From Treponema sp. (GTDB lineage Bacteria; Spirochaetota; Spirochaetia; Treponematales; Breznakiellaceae), in NCBI GenBank assembly GCA_031273835.1, contig JAISRD010000141.1, positions 1 through 17,649 on the forward strand: a DNA stretch of 17,649 nt, written 5' to 3'. Position 1 is the stretch's first letter. The number at the start of each line of letters is the position of its first letter. Below are positions 15,139 through 17,649 of this stretch, in pieces. Position numbers and translations under genes: made by a program. The notes beneath the pieces were generated by a model. It did no database searches and was not told the DNA's origin. It worked only from the letters and a program-made list of their open reading frames with translations.

Positions 15139-15167
15139 AGTGTAACCGGGGGGGCTGAATTCCGCAA
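15139..15167 (-). promoter_or_regulatory. Candidate leaderless promoter of thrC
   Basis: On the minus strand TTGCGG (15167-15162) and TACACT (15144-15139) are 17 bases apart. The A of the thrC ATG at 15132 is the seventh base after the -10, the same geometry as for the mscS-like gene and ppaC. The -35 matches consensus in three of six positions. TTGATT lies between -10 and ATG, with no ribosome-binding site. Confidence 0.55.
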
Positions 15168-15204
15168 GCAATGAACGGCGGAGACCTGAGAAACGCGGCT
15201 CCGC

Positions 15205-15233
15205 TGGAAAGGCTCATGTCCGGACGGTATAAT
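15205..15233 (+). promoter_or_regulatory. Candidate leaderless promoter of the pyrophosphatase gene
   Basis: A perfect -10 TATAAT (15228-15233) lies 17 bases after TGGAAA (15205-15210, four of six to TTGACA). The A of the ATG (15240) is the seventh base after the -10, the expected +1. The AGGGGG between them resembles a Shine-Dalgarno, but it touches the ATG and would lie upstream of the transcript start. Confidence 0.65.
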
Positions 15234-15239
15234 AGGGGG

Positions 15240-16889
15240 ATGAAACAGACAGTTTATGTTATAGGCCACAGAAATCCCGATACGGATTCGGTGGTTTCCG
15301 CCGCGGCCTACGCCGCCCTCAAACAGGCCCAGGGGCATGATAATTACCGGGCGGCCCGGGCGGGGAACTTAAACCCCCAGACGGAATACATCTTCGAGCG
15401 TTTTAACGCGCCGGTGCCGGAATACCTTCCGGACCTGATCCCCAAGACGGTCCATTACCTGGACGATCAGAAACTTTCGGTAAACGGCGGGGTGCCCCTG
15501 TGGGACGCCCTGGAATTGATGGAGCAGGAAAACCTCCGGGTCCTGCCTGTTACCGATTCCCTGGGGGTCTATAAAAGCATGCTCCATTACCGGGCTTTTT
15601 CGCGGTACATTATCACCCATATAAATCCCCGCAAAAAAACCTCGTTTCCCGTGTCGATTGACAATGTAACCGAGGTGCTCAGGGCCCAGCCCATCACCTT
15701 AAGCAGTCCGGCGGAGGTAATCCGTTCGTCCATTGTGATAGCCGCTTCGTACAACAAATACTTTACCGCCCATCTTGAGGACAGCGACGCGGCCAATGCC
15801 CTGGTGATCATGGGAGACAGGCTTGATCTTCAGGCTTACTGTATTGAAAAGAAAGTCCGGGCCCTGATACTTTCCAACGGTCATACCCTGAGCCCGGAAC
15901 TGACCGCCCTGGCAAAGAAAAACGGGGTGTCGGTATTATCAAGCCCCTTCGACACTTCCTCCACGGCAATGCTGATCATCTATTCGGTACCGGTGGAAAC
16001 CATAGGGGACAGTTCCGTCCCGCTGGCCTACCTGTCGGATCCGATCACGAAGATACGCCCCGCCCTGAGCCGGGCCCCTTCCCGCTGCCTTCCCGTGGGG
16101 GACAGCGGGGGGCATATTGCGGGGGTTCTCTTTGAGGGGGATCTGCTGCGGGAACCGAATATCGGGATCGTCATGGTGGATCACAACGAACCGGCCCAGG
16201 CCATTGAGGGTATCGAGAATTACCGCATCCTTGAGGTGATAGACCACCACAGGCTGGGTAATTTTTCCACCCGCTATCCCATAACTTTTATCAATAAGCC
16301 CGTGGGGGCGACCTGTACGATCATCACGGACCTGTACCGGGAACAGCGGGCGCCGATGAAAAAGGAAATTGCCTCGGCGCTGCTCTGCGGCATTTTAGCC
16401 GACACCCTGTCCCTTAAATCGGCCACCACCAGCGGCGCCGACCGGGAAGCGGCGGATTACCTTGAGTCGGTTACGGGGCTTGAAGCGGGTGAACTGAGCA
16501 GGGAACTCAGCGCCGCGGCGGACCGGGCAAGCGCCCTCTCGGCGGCGGAGCTGATTTCCCTTGATATGAAGGAATACACCGAAGGCCCCCTTTCCTTTAT
16601 GGTAAGCCAGGTGGAAACCAGTAATCCCTCACGGTTCAGCGAAAGAAAAGAGGAAATCCTGGAAGAATTGGAAAAGAGCCGGGGAAACAGGCTTTTTGCC
16701 GCCCTCCTCGTGACGGATACCACAGCCCTGGATTCCCTGCTTTTTATCACCGGAGAGGGGCGGTTTTTATCGGTGCTTAACTTTCCCAAAACGGAAAAAG
16801 ACGTGGCCCTGCTCAAAGGGGTGGTTTCCCGGAAAAAACAGCTTGTCCCCCTGTTGACGGAACTGATCGAAAAAATGCAGATGAGGTGA
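15240..16889 (+). CDS. ppaC: Family II (Mn/Co) inorganic pyrophosphatase with regulatory CBS-DRTGG-CBS insert
   Basis: The enzyme hydrolyses pyrophosphate in the cytoplasm, pulling biosynthetic reactions forward. The 549-residue protein starts with the DHH metal-site motif GHRNPDTDSV (His10, Asp14, Asp16). A regulatory block of about 230 residues follows: a CBS half (VPLWDALELMEQENLRVLPV), a DRTGG-like part around ALVIMGDRLDLQAYC, and a second CBS half (YLSDPITKIRPALSRAPSRCLPVGD). Catalytic motifs resume with VDHNEP (Asp314) and DHH (335-337), then ILADTLSLKS, and the substrate-binding SRKKQ at 530-534 in the DHHA2 domain. The same architecture and length occur in the Clostridium perfringens CBS-pyrophosphatase, which adenine nucleotides control. 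Upstream in-frame ATGs at 15171 and 15216 are rejected because they precede the -10 box at 15228-15233. Confidence 0.94.
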   Translation: MKQTVYVIGHRNPDTDSVVSAAAYAALKQAQGHDNYRAARAGNLNPQTEYIFERFNAPVPEYLPDLIPKTVHYLDDQKLSVNGGVPLWDALELMEQENLRVLPVTDSLGVYKSMLHYRAFSRYIITHINPRKKTSFPVSIDNVTEVLRAQPITLSSPAEVIRSSIVIAASYNKYFTAHLEDSDAANALVIMGDRLDLQAYCIEKKVRALILSNGHTLSPELTALAKKNGVSVLSSPFDTSSTAMLIIYSVPVETIGDSSVPLAYLSDPITKIRPALSRAPSRCLPVGDSGGHIAGVLFEGDLLREPNIGIVMVDHNEPAQAIEGIENYRILEVIDHHRLGNFSTRYPITFINKPVGATCTIITDLYREQRAPMKKEIASALLCGILADTLSLKSATTSGADREAADYLESVTGLEAGELSRELSAAADRASALSAAELISLDMKEYTEGPLSFMVSQVETSNPSRFSERKEEILEELEKSRGNRLFAALLVTDTTALDSLLFITGEGRFLSVLNFPKTEKDVALLKGVVSRKKQLVPLLTELIEKMQMR

Positions 16890-16926
16890 GGCGCCGGTAT
16901 ATCGGGTAGAGTTTTGCCGCCGCATA

Positions 16927-17649
16927 CTACCGGGTCCTGCGGAGGGCGGCGCTTTCCGCGTGGGCGCTGAGTCCTTCGGCTCTGCCGAGCAGTTCCGCCG
17001 CCCGAAGGGCCTCTTCATAGCCGCCGCCCGGGGCGCAGCGGAGGGTTGTTACGGTTTTGAGGAAGTGCCGTACCGAAAGGCCGCCTGAAAAGCGGGCGCT
17101 CCCCGAAGTGGGCAGGGTGTGGTTAATTCCGGCGCTGTAGTCCCCCAGGACTTCGGCGGCCCGGACCCCTATAAACAGGGAGCCGAAATTCTTCAATTTG
17201 CCTATCCATTCACCGGGCCTTTCAACCTGGAGTTCCAAATGTTCCGGCGCTATGGTATTGGCAATGCGCAGGGCTTCTTCTTTTGCGTTTGAATCGTAGA
17301 TGATGATAAGTCCCCCAGCGTCCAGGGAAGCGGCGGCGGGTATCCTTGATTCTTTGGGCAGCGCCTCAAGCCGCCTTTCCAGGGCCGCGGCGATTTCCTC
17401 CGCCAGGAGGCGGCCGGGCGCCAGGGCCCGGGCCCGGGCGTCGGGATCATGTTCCGCCTGGGCCAGCATGTCCGCGGCGATACGATCCGCCGCGTTCCCC
17501 GCTTCCCCGGAAGCGTCCGCCCCGTCGGTAATGACAAGCACGTCCGTGGGGCCCGCCACAAAATCAATCCCCACTTCGCCCGAAAGCATACGTTTGGCGG
17601 CGGCCACGTACTTATTACCCGGTCCCGCAATCACGCTTACCCGGGGTAC
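16927..17649 (-). CDS. hisD: Histidinol dehydrogenase (5' end outside window)
   Basis: The enzyme oxidises L-histidinol twice with NAD to give histidine, the last two steps of the pathway. About 240 C-terminal residues are visible, and the frame runs off the window at 17649; full-length HisD is about 430. Motifs are VIAGPGNKYV (the first codon is an internal GTG, not a start), FVAGPTDVLVI, the zinc ligands Gln and His in MLAQAEHDP, the catalytic Glu-His in IAPEHLEL, the zinc-ligand Asp in LGDYSAGINH, and the terminal His in GLSAHAESA. All expected active-site residues in this half are present. It is convergent with ppaC with only 37 bases between the stops; I see no clear terminator there. 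Confidence 0.95.
   Translation of the reverse strand, partial: VPRVSVIAGPGNKYVAAAKRMLSGEVGIDFVAGPTDVLVITDGADASGEAGNAADRIAADMLAQAEHDPDARARALAPGRLLAEEIAAALERRLEALPKESRIPAAASLDAGGLIIIYDSNAKEEALRIANTIAPEHLELQVERPGEWIGKLKNFGSLFIGVRAAEVLGDYSAGINHTLPTSGSARFSGGLSVRHFLKTVTTLRCAPGGGYEEALRAAELLGRAEGLSAHAESAALRRTR

Overview
The window looks like chromosomal housekeeping and nutrient-uptake DNA from a GC-rich Gram-negative-type bacterium. My best guess is a spirochaete of the Treponema group, of the sugar-fermenting gut or termite-gut kind. This is inference from three things: the clostridial-type single-chain PurL, a small exported BspA/TpLRR leucine-rich repeat protein, and a ChvE-GguAB sugar importer. 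No rRNA or tRNA gene, CRISPR array, phage gene or transposase is visible.

Layout. Positions 1-5275 hold the 3' part of purL (purine synthesis; its start lies before the window) and, 19 bases later, a long U32 'peptidase' of the RlhA/TrhP/UbiU type. A 260-base spacer with a dispersed repeat and leader hairpins leads to ssb (5536-5976). After ssb comes a 162-base MITE-like element (5987-6148) and then, on the minus strand, the leucine-rich repeat gene (6162-6707). Divergent from that gene are ccdA and a TlpA-like thioredoxin (6835-8203), which together form an electron relay across the inner membrane to envelope thiols.

Positions 8382-12416 are a complete sugar ABC transporter operon: periplasmic binding protein, double-domain ATPase and permease. 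A large nested stem-loop follows the binding-protein gene and a strong intrinsic terminator closes the operon. Next come two minus-strand genes, an MscS-type channel (12509-13735) and threonine synthase (13831-15132). Divergent from thrC is a regulated family II pyrophosphatase with a CBS-DRTGG-CBS insert (15240-16889). The 3' part of hisD enters convergently from the right edge (16927-17649).

The most interesting signal is in the start regions. Genes inside operons, and ssb, mostly have a Shine-Dalgarno site. Five genes that start their own transcription units (the LRR gene, ccdA, the mscS-like gene, thrC and ppaC) lack a properly spaced one. Each instead has a -10-like hexamer immediately before the ATG. 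For mscS, thrC and ppaC the A of the ATG falls exactly seven bases after the hexamer, where transcription would start, which predicts leaderless mRNAs. I do not see a new multi-gene system here. The other notable signals are the two related intergenic repeats, an orphan consensus Shine-Dalgarno after ssb, a 13-base direct repeat before the sugar operon, and the intercistronic hairpin within it.
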